Source of the DNA: Beta vulgaris subsp. vulgaris
Lineage: Eukaryota > Streptophyta > Magnoliopsida > Caryophyllales > Amaranthaceae
Length of the DNA stretch: 64,000 nucleotides
Assembly (NCBI RefSeq): GCF_026745355.1
Contig: NC_079208.1
Location: 22,932,622-22,996,621, forward strand
Reading direction: 5' to 3'
The notes under the pieces are model-generated. The model did not search any database, had not been told where the DNA came from, and saw only the letters and a list, made by a program, of their open reading frames with translations. Position 1 is the first letter of the stretch. Every line of letters begins with the position of its first letter. Below, one piece after another: positions 36,201-48,200 of this stretch. The position numbers and the translations under genes are program-made.

Positions 36201-39200
36201 TGGTAGAAAGAGCAGGTGAAGAAGGCAGAGTGGAAGATGTTGATGTAAGGAGGTCAAGTAGAACTCATAAGGCACCTACTTGGCATGATGACTATATGTC
36301 AGTGCCAATTTTGTTCAAAGAGTTAGTGAAGCACAAGTTACAGACAAGTTCTTGTGTTTCTTGAATGTTGAACAAGAACCTGACCTAGATCCTTTAAAGA
36401 AGCTGCTGAGCAAGTGAATTGGTTACAAGCCGTGAATGATGCGTTGGAGGCACTTGAGAGCAATGAAACTTGGGAGATTACAGAAATACAAGCACGGAAA
36501 CATGTTATAGGGTGCAAATGGTTGTATACAACCAAGTATGACCTCAGAGAAACAGTAAGAGATACAAGTCAAGGCTTGTGATTCTTGGATACAAGTAGCA
36601 ATATGGAGTAGACTATGGGGAAACATTTGCTCCAGTGGCAAAATTAACCATTGTGAGAGCACTCCTAGTTGTTGCTGCAATCAAAGGTTGGCACACACAT
36701 CAAATGGATATGAAAAATGCCTTCATGGGGAGTTGGATGAGAAAGTCTACATGAAATTCATCTCCTGGATATAAAGGTTATGGGTTCAAGTTTACCTTAA
36801 CTCACCTAGACAATAATCAACACTCAAGCAAAGGTGTGTAAACTATTGAAATCATTGTATGGGCTTAAGCAAGCACCAAGACAATGGTTTGCTAAACTGA
36901 GGTCAGTTCTAAAAGATAGTGAATTTGTTCATCTAAAACTTACTATTGACTCTTCATCAAAGAAAAGTCAAGTGTGTTTGTTGCCATTCTAGCATATGTT
37001 AATGATTTGATTGACTAGGAACAATATGGAGGCAATTATTCAAGCTAAGCAGTGTTTAAGTACTGAATTCAAGATGAAAGATCTTGGTAAACTCAGGCAC
37101 TTTTTGGGCATAGAAGTGGACAAGAACTCTCAAGGGATTTTTCCGTCACATAGGAAGTATGTGGGTGATCTGTTGCATCAGTATAATATGCTCTAATGCA
37201 GACCTTTAAAGCTTCATATGGACACTCATGTGAAGTTGTTAGCCACTGATGGTGATCTACTACGACATCTTTGAGGTTTATCAGAAGCTAATTGGGAAGC
37301 TGATCTATTTGACACTAACTAGACCATGTATCTCCTACACTGTTCATGTACTAAGCCAATTTATGCACAAACCAACATGTGTTCATCTCAAGCAGCCAAG
37401 AGGGTCCTTAGGTATCTTGCTGGAACTCAGAATCAAGGCATTCTACTGACAGCTTCATCTGCAGCCGAAGGCATATTGTGACAGTGATAGGGCTAGTTAC
37501 CCCAACACTAGAAGGTCTACATCTGGGTTTTGTCTCTTGCTTGGATAATCACCCATCTCTTTGGAAGTCTAAGAAGCAGAGTGTTGTGGCCACCAGGTCA
37601 ACACCTGAGGCTGAATACAGAAGCATGGCAATGACTATGTGTGAAGTTATGTGGGTGAAGCAACTTCTGAGAGAGCTTGACATGAAGCATCTTGGGTCTA
37701 CTCCCTTATTATGTGATAATCAGGCAGCATTAGCCATTGCAGCTAATCCTGTCCATCATGAAAAAACCAAGCATGTTGGTATAGATTGCCACTTCATTCG
37801 TGATCAAGTCACACTGAAGGCTAGGTTACTCCTCTCTATGTTCCAACAGCAGAGCAACTTGCTGATCGACTCATCTGAGCACTGAACAACACAACAAGCT
37901 GCTGTCCAAGCTAGGAGTTCAGTCCTCTTCCTCACTCCTAGCTTGAAGGGGAGTGTTAAAAGAGGTGTTTTGTGTCTGTTGTTATGTACTGCAGCAATAC
38001 ATATCATGGCTGCTATCCCTTTATTTTTGTAGTAAGAATATCTGTATGGGATCATGTGCCTATGATAGGTGATGATTAAGTACTTTTGTCTTGTAGTCCT
38101 AAAGGTTGTGACAGATGTCTGTTGCTAGTGTATATTTCCAGCATCACCATGTAATCTTCTAGGGTTTCCTTACTACTTAAAGAGGGAAATTGCACTGTTG
38201 TAAATCATCAAAAAGTAATGAGAAAAACCTGATTGCAAGAGAGCTAAAATTCTGAGTGAATGAGCAAAAGTTAAAGCTTGATAAATTGATATGAATGTCT
38301 TTAGTGGACATACTTAATATGGAGCCTGAACGAGTCCCATTATTGAGTGATATGTCCATGCACAATTTATATTGTTTTTGAATGTGGATATTCGAAGGGA
38401 AGCTATATTGCTAGAAATTTGGTACCAAACGAATTAGGTAGTACTTCAATTGTTAGGTTGCCTCTTACTTCAAATGAGTTAGGTAGCCCCTTACATCTAG
38501 GGGTGTGCACCGGTCTAGGACCGGACCAGAACCGGCTGGACTGGTGGACTGGAATCTGCCTTTTTCTTGGACCAGGACCGGAATTTTTTTGGTCCGGTCC
38601 GGTCTTGGACCGGTTGGACTCGGACCGCAATCTATATATTTTTTTTAAAAAAATCTTTTTTATTTTATTTAAATATATTTATAAATTAGATATATTAAAA
38701 ATTAATATTTTTAATAACAATAATCCTAAAGTGATAAATAGTAGGTTTTTAAATTTATAACTTTCTACCTTTTTTTAACTTTTTTTAGCATGTACACTTT
38801 TTTTTACTAAAATAAAAGAAATTCCGGAAACCCGGAATCGGGAATTTGTGGACCGAGGACTGGACCGGAATCTCCGGTCCAGATCGGTTTGTGCACACCC
38901 TGTAATGAACTGATAATTTGAGCAGAAATATAAAGGAAGAAGATGATGATCTTTGATTGGTAACAATGGAAAATAACAGTAGACAAAGATAGTTTATCAA
39001 GTTTTCGAGTGACTTGACACACTCCCAAAGCTAGCAACTAAAATAAACTCTCCAATATTTTTCTTCATGATCTTTTCTCTCCCTAATCTCCTCTATTTAT
39101 AGAAATATTTTCTCCTTAACTCCCTAGCTTATTCTTCAAGCTACTATAAAACTAACTAATTATTACTATACCAAAAATACCCTTCTCCCTAGGTTGATTC

Positions 39201-42200
39201 ATTACATTACCGGCCGCCCAAACATTCACCTTGTCCTCGAGGTGGATAGAAATTTGCACTGAATGCTCGACAATTGCAGCAATGGTGACTTCCATCTTCA
39301 GAACATTGTTCGCTTTGTCGTTCGAGCTCCTCTGTGTGTAGTGTAGATTTCAGCAATGTAAGTGACTTGCCCATGGCCGAAGAACTCAGCAGCTGAGATA
39401 CGGAAAAAATATAAGTATGAGTAAAGTGGATAGAGGTTGAATTGTGAAGGGAAGTGTTTGGATTACGGGGACTTGAAAGGAAGTTTGGTGGGAAGGTTTT
39501 GATGAGATTAGTAAACGGGTTGGGTGAAGTAGTGAGTTGCTGGCAGGGGAAAGTGGAAGTAGAATTTGGTTAACATTCTTTGCGTTAATGACTGAATAAG
39601 CAACTTTGGGGCCAGGTTTATATCCCTTAAGAGGGTTGAGGTAAAGGGAAAATAATGTGGAATAAATGGGTTTGAAAATCTGGGTAAAAAGGGTAGGCTT
39701 TGACAGTGGTGGGACTATGGGTTTAAATGTTAAAAAATATGTGTTAGAAGGATTGGGTGGGGTGTTTGGGTAAATTAGGTTGGTCAAATTTGAGTACTTT
39801 CTCTTTATACTCAAGTGGGCCGTAGCTTTTTGGGTACAAGAAATTAAGCGGGATTTGCTGTAAAAGTTTGGTGAAGAAAATAGAAGGTGAGTGAGGCCCA
39901 TTGATGGGTTTTACAATTGGTGGGTTGGAAAGGGAATGGTCAAACTTGGCCCCCACCTCATAGCTTAAAAGTTGGCCGCAAGTCTTTTGAATTGGGAATG
40001 GGGAGTTGGGCTTAGGTTTAATGGGCTCATTAAAATTTCGTACTTCATATACTGCAGAAGAGGTGGGTCTAAAATATAAAGATCTAAGCATCCTTAAATC
40101 ACGTGAAAAATTATGTGCCAGGTCATTGAAATGAACAGGCTATTTACTAAATTGCCCCTAACAGCAGCTTCTAGAATTGCCTTCCTCTCCAGGGCAGTAA
40201 GGAACTCAATGTGGCTTCTCCCAGCCAACAACGACTTCAACATCTCTTCGCACGCGCCACCCTTCAACAACAAAATTCCAGCAGCCTCCCTTTGACAGCA
40301 ACCACCACCGGATCTACCTCTTCGTATGGCGGCCAGCTTGAAAAATTCACTGGCGATCTTACCTGGCCCACCACCGGACCCGCATCCCACTGCATCCATT
40401 TGCATCACTTGTTGTCCTCTCTCCGAACTGAGTTGAAGGTTGGTTCCCCGGAGGTTCTCAATTCCTCTGTCAATCTTTCTGCCAACATTGGAGCCTCCTT
40501 GGCCACCCCGAGCACCATAACTGCAATTTTCAGCACCACCTCTCTCAAATATTCCCCGAGTTTGGTCACCCATGAGTCCACCTGACCCACCACCCATACT
40601 TCCAACAATAGAACTTTCAGATCTACTTTCTTTTACATCCGTGAAACCACCGGGACCCCCACCGGATCCGCAACCTCCGGCGCCTCCACGCTCTATTGGA
40701 ATTGGTCCGCATCCCCTAAAATTTCCAGCAGTAACTCTTAGACCCTCTTTGGTGTTTCGACCCCCAAAAATGTTACCACTAACACCAGATGCACCATTTC
40801 TCTGTGATTCACCTCTGCTTTCTGGAAGTTTCTCCATATTAATGGTGGTCAATTTTTCTTTATTCTCACCTCCACACTTTCCGATGACGGCTAGGCCCAC
40901 ACCATCAGCCTTACTGTTTTTCATTAGACCGGGTCCCCCTTCGTGTGTCTCTTCCACCGCCGGAATCAGTTCGACAATAGGTATAGTGAACTTCGCCGGA
41001 GTTGGCCGTGAAGAACCAAACCGTAGCTTTACTTGTTTTTTCAGTTGCTGCCACTCATTGAACGGCCACCACCGGTGTTCCCTTTCGAACCACCACTGCG
41101 CTTCGCCGTAAAGTGCTATCATGGCAGCCTTTAACCTTGTCTCTTCATCTAACTGAAAAAAATTGAAGGAGTCCTCCATTAGCAAAATCCAGTCATCCAC
41201 ATCTTTTCCATCAAACTCATGAAGTTGAAGCTCTCTTCGGATTCTTCGCTCTTCTTCATGATCGGACTTTCCTTGTTCTCTTTTGCTCTTGATGTAGGCA
41301 AACTCCTCGTGGATCCACCCTTGCATCTGTTCTGCTGCACTTTCTCCGGCGAACTCCATTGTAGTTTTTTTTTTAGAGTGTGAAATCGAAAAATCAGCAA
41401 CTTAACTTCCCTGGATCGAACTGCTCCGATACCATTTGTAATGAACTGATAATTTGAGCAGAAATATAAAGGAAGAAGATGATGATCTTTGATTGATAAC
41501 AATGGAAAATAACAGTAGACAAAGATAGTTTATCAAGTTTTCGAGTGACTTGACACACTCGCAAAGCTAACAACTAAAATAAACTCTCCAATATTTTTCT
41601 TCATGATCTTTTCTCTCCCTAATCTCCTCTATTTATAGAAATATTTTCTCCTTAACTCCCTAGCTTATTCTTCAAGCTACTATAAAACTAACTAATTATT
41701 ACTATACCAAAAATACCCTTCTCCCTAGGTTGATTCATTACACACCCCTACGAGTTACCTCAGTTGCTAATATTTCAAGTCTTTGATTGTAACTAACTGC
41801 TGTCATTACTCTTCAGTATCTTCTTTGTTTATTCTGATTTTGCCACTTTGTCTATGTTCTTTTCACCCAGTGGCGGATCCAGGAATTGAGTCACGTGGGT
41901 TCGGAGTAGTTTGAATATAAAGTTCTAAATTAATGAGTTACAATTTTAGTTTGAATATTTTCAAAGAAATCGAGAATTTTCAACAACTATATTTTTCAAC
42001 AACTTATCAATTATTAAGGAATTTTTCATTAAATCAACTTGTCAATTATTAAGAAATGTTTCATAAAATCAACTTATCAATTAAGCGTTAAAAACTAAAA
42101 CTATATATACTTTTTTTGTGTTTTCTAGATGCTACATTTGCATTTTTGATGGGTGGATTAAAATAATCAAATGTGTCGAAAAAAAAGAGGTAGCATATGA

Positions 42201-45200
42201 TATGAAATGATGACACAAAGTATGAAACCTGAAAAAATAGCACACAAATATGAAATCTAGCTAAAATGACAATAATTAGATAAAAAACAAAGAGGGGATT
42301 CAAAAAGAAAAAACCAATAATATAACATAAGAATGAAGGGAAAGAAAAATGAAAAAGAGAAGACAAAGACCAATAACATAATAAAAGTATAATGGGAAAA
42401 AAAGAAAAAGAGGAAAAGAGAAAACAAAGAAAAAAACAAGAGGGAAAGAGAAAATTAAAAAATATAGTTGCAGAGAGTTTCGAACCACGACCTTTGGACG
42501 GAATTGAACATTGTTTTCCTACTTTGCCGCTGAGCCAAAGTGCATTTGAATGAAATAATATGCCTGTATTGTTTATATAAGAGTTCTGTTTCCTTTTTTT
42601 TTCCAGCTCTTCTTGTTTTTTTCCCGGATCCACGTGGGTTCAGTTGAACCCACTGAACCCACGCTGGATCCGCCCCTGTTTTCACCTGAAGACCTCAATC
42701 TTATCTATACTATAGTTATTTGAACATCTCAGAACTTCGTACACACTATTTAAACTTATTTGCACTTATTTTAGTGGTGGATTGGACTTGTTAGTCTTTA
42801 GATGAACTGAATGAAGCCCAGGTGAGTTGGCCTGTTCATTTTACCTTAGAAATTAAGTCAGGCAAAACGTGTTTCGATGAGCGCCAATAAAGTTATATGA
42901 GTTGGCCCTGTTCATTTCATCTTTGATAATTAGTTTTCAGGAAAGATAATTCGAGATTAGGGCAAAGAAGCTCTTATGTATGCAGATGGTTCTCATGGTT
43001 ATAGTCTTATAGATACTTCAACATATTATTTTCCTCTCAGTTCCATTTGGTGTACAGGTTCTAGCCAGAGGCATTGACTGTGACATAGCTTTGCTTTCTG
43101 TTGAGAATGAGGAGTTCTGGAAAGGAGCTGAGCCACTGCGCCTTGGTCGCCTACCTCATCTACAGGTTTCAAATTTTCTTCTCTGAATGATGGAACATAT
43201 TTCTTTTTTTGCTTGCACTAAATAATTCTGGAGAATCATGTTTATCAGCTTTTGTCAATGGCAGTATCATCTTTCTTTATCATGCATCATTCCTAATTTA
43301 GCTTAGCTAGAATTTGGTTAATTATGGTATGATTTCAATTTCTGTAGAAGATTATTGTTTCTATAGAAATTATCATAATAATGTTGTTCGCATAGTATTA
43401 TATGCTAAATGATTTATAATAACGATATTTTCTTACCATATACTTTTTGACAACAATGAACTGTATGTTAGTGATCTGAAAAAATTTTATTTTTAAATAT
43501 ATCTGCTTACTGTTTTTCTATAAAAAAAATTGTCTAGAAAATATTGCCTAAGATTTTGACAGATTTCCTAACATTATATTCAGTATAATACCAATTACCT
43601 AGAATATGTTGAATTTGCTGATGTTTCTCATTTGAAGGGGGTAAATTTAAATGAGGTATGATGTTATGTCTGTAGGTTTGCATCAATCTCACTAATCAAT
43701 CAAGGGGTATTTCATGACCTGAATACTCGAAAACAACTCTATGATTCAAAAAGTCTTTATTTTCTAGAGAACCAATCGAAAATTTACAGAAATCATGTTT
43801 TTATCAATAAGATTTTACATCACCGGGACAACGAAACTGATTATCAATATCAGATACCTGATTCCGTATATTTAGAATAAATCTTATGTAGTTAGTCCCC
43901 CACATATAACATATGAAAAAAGTACTTCATTGGTTCTAAAATAAATGAAACACTTACCATTTTATGCCGTTTCAAAATAAATGAAAGCAATACTATATTT
44001 GGTACTTCTCTCTATCTCTCTCTTCTCAAAAATCCCCGTGCCAAGGCCCTACGTGTCATTAAAACACAAACGGAGGAAGTATGGTTTTTTCACAAGTTAA
44101 ATCCGTGCATTGGAGGGGGTCTAAACAAGTAATTTTACTAATTTATTTTGCTCACAAGTCTCTCGTGTGTGAATCTATTTGTTCCATCCGACCTAAATGT
44201 TGGTCATCTACTACCATGGGACCTTCAACAGCCCCTTCTTGTCGACTGCTTCTGCTTGTTTGTATGATTTACATAAAAGGAACGAGATTTGCGAAGGCCC
44301 AATAGATTTTCTCGTCTTTAAGCAAACCACTGACAATTAGTTTATATAAGCCATTGAAAGTGAGTTCACCTACATCATGCTGGACCATAGGGAAGTGAAG
44401 TATTATATGTATCTTCTTTTATTTCTGTCTAATGGACTTTTTGTGCCTTTCTTCTTTTAATCGAAAATATTCATTGTTTGAAATTTAAATAATCTTGTTT
44501 TTCTTGTTTACTTAAGAAATGAGCTTACCCATTGAATAAATAAATGAATTTGTATTCCAGAATCCAGATTCATTGGTTGCAGTATAAATACAATTTTAAA
44601 GGATATTGAAATGAACTAATCTCTTACACAATAAGTATGTTTATTATGTGTTCTGGGATCAAGTGAACATCTTTTTTCATATACTGCTAAGCAAAGTAAC
44701 TTTAAACGGAATATAATCAGTGATACAACACTGTTATATGTAATCTTCTATCATCAACTAACCGCTACTAGCTAACAAGCAATCTACAAAACATCTTTCA
44801 TACAAATTGCTTATGCAAACTACTCACATCAGCTAATGCAATTTGCTATCAGCTAACAACTGACTTGTTTAAACATCTTTCAGTTTTACAAATTGCAGGG
44901 CCTAAATTTAAACTTTTCTTTTCTGTTAACTTTCGCAACAAATCTTCTAGATTTCCATGTGTTGGGACGACTCATTATTTTGGCAAATGTTCCACTGATT
45001 AGTTCTGTAGTGCTGTTATGATAGTATCTAGAAATAGTATCTAATATTCATGGTAAAGACATGTACAACTTGTTAGTATATCTTCCTCGACCTAATTTTG
45101 ATATGGCTGTTTTCATGGCCAGGATTCAGTCACTGTTGTAGGTTATCCCCTTGGAGGAGATACAATTTCTGTGACGAAAGGGGTGGTCTCAAGAATAGAG

Positions 45201-48200
45201 GTTTGAAATAACTTTGAAGTATCAAAAGAATATTTTGATAAATGTTTCTTTATTAATGCTTCTCATGTATACTTGACACTTGTGGATTTTGTTTCTAATG
45301 TTTTTCATATTGTGCCTTTTGATTCTCATACCGTTTGCTGAAAAATTGGTGATTGATATATGTAGCCAAAGGAAAAGCTTGTTCTGCAATGGTTCTAGTA
45401 TTACAATCATTATGTCTCCGATATATTATTTTATAATCTACGAGTTTCGACCTGTACAATGGAGGTAATTTTAACGCCTAGAAAAGGATGCATGAATGCC
45501 TCGAAGTTACTCTCCTTGTAGATTTTGGAATTGATAGTTACATATTATCATTCACTCCCCTGAAATAGTTTGCATCTTATAGAACTTTCCAAGATATTTT
45601 GGGTAAGGGGAGATGATGGGGAATTGGGGACGTAGAATCATGAATGTTCAGATGAGGGAATAAGCCAATGTGATTGTTATTTCTGGATGGTGGAATATAT
45701 TCTTTGCTGTCATGAACTATTTTCAATGTTTTTGTAAACACTTTGTGAAAAGTGCAGTAAAGTTGATGGTTACAGACTCATAGTTTTGGTAAAATATTGT
45801 TGTCTTTGTACCATGTAGATAGATGGATAACTTGCTGCACTTTTGCTTTGGTTGAATGTTCTGAATCACAACTTAGCAAAAAGGAAAGATGCGAAGTCGT
45901 TGAACTTTGTCATTTGACTGTGAGTATGAAGCATGGAAACTAATACAAAGGTCTCATTTCTGGTTTCTGGAATTAGAAAACTCGGAAATTCAAGGCAACT
46001 CAAAAGAAACAATTTTTTCCAAAGGCCGACAAGTTCATCCAGTCGCAAAATGCCCATTTCTTTTTAAATCTCTTCAAATACACCAAGCTACCTGTAGTAC
46101 CCTTTCTTTTTACATTATATAAAATAAACAAACAGTTTTACTTTTAAAGCGAGATCACTGGCATATTGCAATAGCTTTTGCATTCCCACGTTTCCTAATT
46201 GTATGAGAATTTGGGGTTTTGTGTTTTCCTAGTTCCTTATTTTCCATGTCCCATTTTATGTTTCCATGCAACATAGTGATTGATATCTATATATATTTTT
46301 CGCTTGGGATTAGATGGTTTCTTAAATTCCTTATTATTGGTAAAGAAAGAAATATTAGAATTTGTGTTTGTGGGTGGTGAGAAATTAATTTGCCTGCAAT
46401 GTGCTACATAATGCTACTATTATTTTCCCTGGTTGATAAATTGAAAGGTACCAAATTCTTATTTGTTTATCATCCAGGTTACATCTTATGCTCATGGATC
46501 ATCTGATTTGCTAGGCATTCAAATTGATGCTGCCATAAATCCTGGTCAGTGACAGTTTGTATTAGACTATTTTGAAGCATTACGGAAGACCTTACTCAAA
46601 AGTTGCATGACCTTGTGTTTTCCCCATTCTAACACTGGTTATCGTCAGGTAATAGTGGAGGTCCTGCATTCAATGACCAGGGGGAGTGCATTGGTGTGGC
46701 CTTTCAGGTATTAGCGGCTATAGCAGCATAAGCCATATACCTCCTGTGCATGTTCCATGTTATATTATTATTGAGATTTTTGAAGTATCAGTAATATTCA
46801 ATTTTCCAGATACTGTTTTGGTATTTAGAAAATTGAGGTGAACTTTAAACTTCCAGAGTTTTGAATTATGAAGTTGCATTTTTCTGTCAATAACTTGTTA
46901 TGGAGTCATCTTTTGATGTGTGAATAAGTTGTGTAATATTGTTGATTTAATAGCTACTGAGCTCTTGAATTAGGTACTCAGATCAGAAGATACGGAGAAC
47001 ATAGGATACGTGATTCCGACTACTGTGGTATCTCATTTCTTGACAGACTATGAGAGGAACGGAAAGTACACAGGTATAGAAGCCTTATCAGTCTTGAAGT
47101 ACTCCCTTCACCACATAATAGAGTTCTCAATGTACACAATTTAGGAAGTAGTTGGTGGTCGGTCCTATGTGAATTTTTTGTGTATGATAAACTATCATTG
47201 TTATTGACCGTCAAGAGTATACTGTGTGGACCCAATGAGACTAAAAACTGGGAAGTTTATTCGGTACAACCATTTAGGGAGAAATGGGATATTATCTGAT
47301 TCAAGTAGCTTATGAACTAATGGAAGTTTGAGTTTTCAGGAACATTCCAGCCACTTTGTCATACTATGCATGTCTTGCTCCCTTTTTTAGGAGTATTATA
47401 AGTACGTTTCCTGTATTGAATTGTATTACGAGATGTCGTGATGAAGTTTCATCTTATTATTCAGAAAACATTCTCATATGCAATGCAAAATAGTACAATT
47501 GATATATAAAGACCCGATTATACATTATTTTAGATCCTATAATACCCTTTAATAGCTCCTTCTGGTTTTCTCATGAATAAGAATTAATTTTGGTACACAC
47601 AACCTATACAAAAATAGGGATCCTTTTCCTCATCGAAGATGCTATGCTTATTACTATTAGATATTATTTAAAAATCATACTACAGAAAAGTAATTCATCT
47701 AGTTACAGCCCACCGGTAACAAAAGTCCTGGCTCCGCTGAATTCTAGGATCACAAATAGAAGAGTGAGTACAGGTTTGTACTATTAGACGGCATGGCTTT
47801 GCATAATGGCTGAATCTTCCTCCTAGACCTGGGCAGTAAGTCTCATCTTTTAGTGATTCACGTAATTCATGGATGCTACCTCAAATATTAGCCTTCCTTT
47901 AAATTCTTTTGCTATAAGGGGCCAAAGGGTGAGAGAGAGAAAAGGCACAAGTACTTGGTCATGATCTTGGATACCTTGCAAGAATGCAATTTGACTGAAT
48001 TCATAAGAACATTGATTATTCAGGCGTACATGAACTAGCTTATTCATGTAATTTGAGATGAATTGGATTTATTTTATGAATTATAAGATGTTTCAAGAAT
48101 ACATTTTCAGGTTTCCCTTGCCTTGGTGTATTGCTGCAGAAGTTGGAGAATCCAGCTCTACGCTCCTGCTTAAAAGTGGCATCTAATGAGGTTGATCTTC

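Larger units (their letters stand above)
33318..38303 (+). mobile_element. Decayed Ty1/copia retrotransposon in DEG2 intron 6
   Basis: LTRs are 33318-33694 and 37954-38303, both starting TGTT(G/A)A and sharing GCAATACATATCATGG, GGGATCATGTGCCTATGATA and AAACCTGATTGCAAGAGAGC. The primer site TGGTATCAGAGCC directly follows the 5' LTR, and a purine tract TTGAAGGGGAG precedes the 3' LTR. Gag, protease, integrase, RT and RNase H relics are in copia order, with many stops and frameshifts. The 5-bp flanks (CGGGA, GTGGA) no longer match well. It lies in the same orientation as the gene. Confidence 0.9.
38901..41742 (-). mobile_element. Gag-only LTR element (TR-GAG type), minus strand
   Basis: LTRs 38901-39206 and 41437-41742 are both 306 bp with about three differences, starting TGTAATGAACTGATAATTTG and ending TTCATTACA. 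The 5-bp target duplication CACCC is perfect (38896-38900, 41743-41747). Minus-strand primer site TGGTATCGGAGCAG lies next to the right LTR. There is one gag-like frame and no pol, so it must be mobilised in trans. CTCGAGGACAAGGTGAATG on the minus strand near the left LTR is typical of gypsy elements, from which it probably derives. Nearly identical LTRs indicate a recent insertion. Confidence 0.93.
38498..41750. mobile_element. hAT-like MITE split by the gag-only LTR element
   Basis: The left end is TAGGGGTGTGCACCGGTC. The right side runs to GGTTTGTGCACACCC at 38900 and is completed by the CACCCCTA end at 41743-41750, so the terminal repeats match as inverse copies. CCGG-rich arms flank an AT-rich core (38640-38820). 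This TAGGGGTGTGCA end type is a common plant hAT-related MITE family. No 8-bp target duplication is evident. Confidence 0.7.

Noticed and set aside
40572..41111. Pro-rich plus-strand frame of 179 codons
   Set aside because: It is the complement of the Gly-rich gag frame on the minus strand, which has a recognisable Gag core and matching element orientation.
42468..42540. Functional tRNA gene
   Set aside because: A- and B-box-like motifs are present but I cannot form a full acceptor stem or assign an anticodon.
42088..42633. Minus-strand Phe/Ser-rich frames of up to 181 codons
   Set aside because: Complement of a purine-rich low-complexity tract inside a non-autonomous hAT element; not protein-like.
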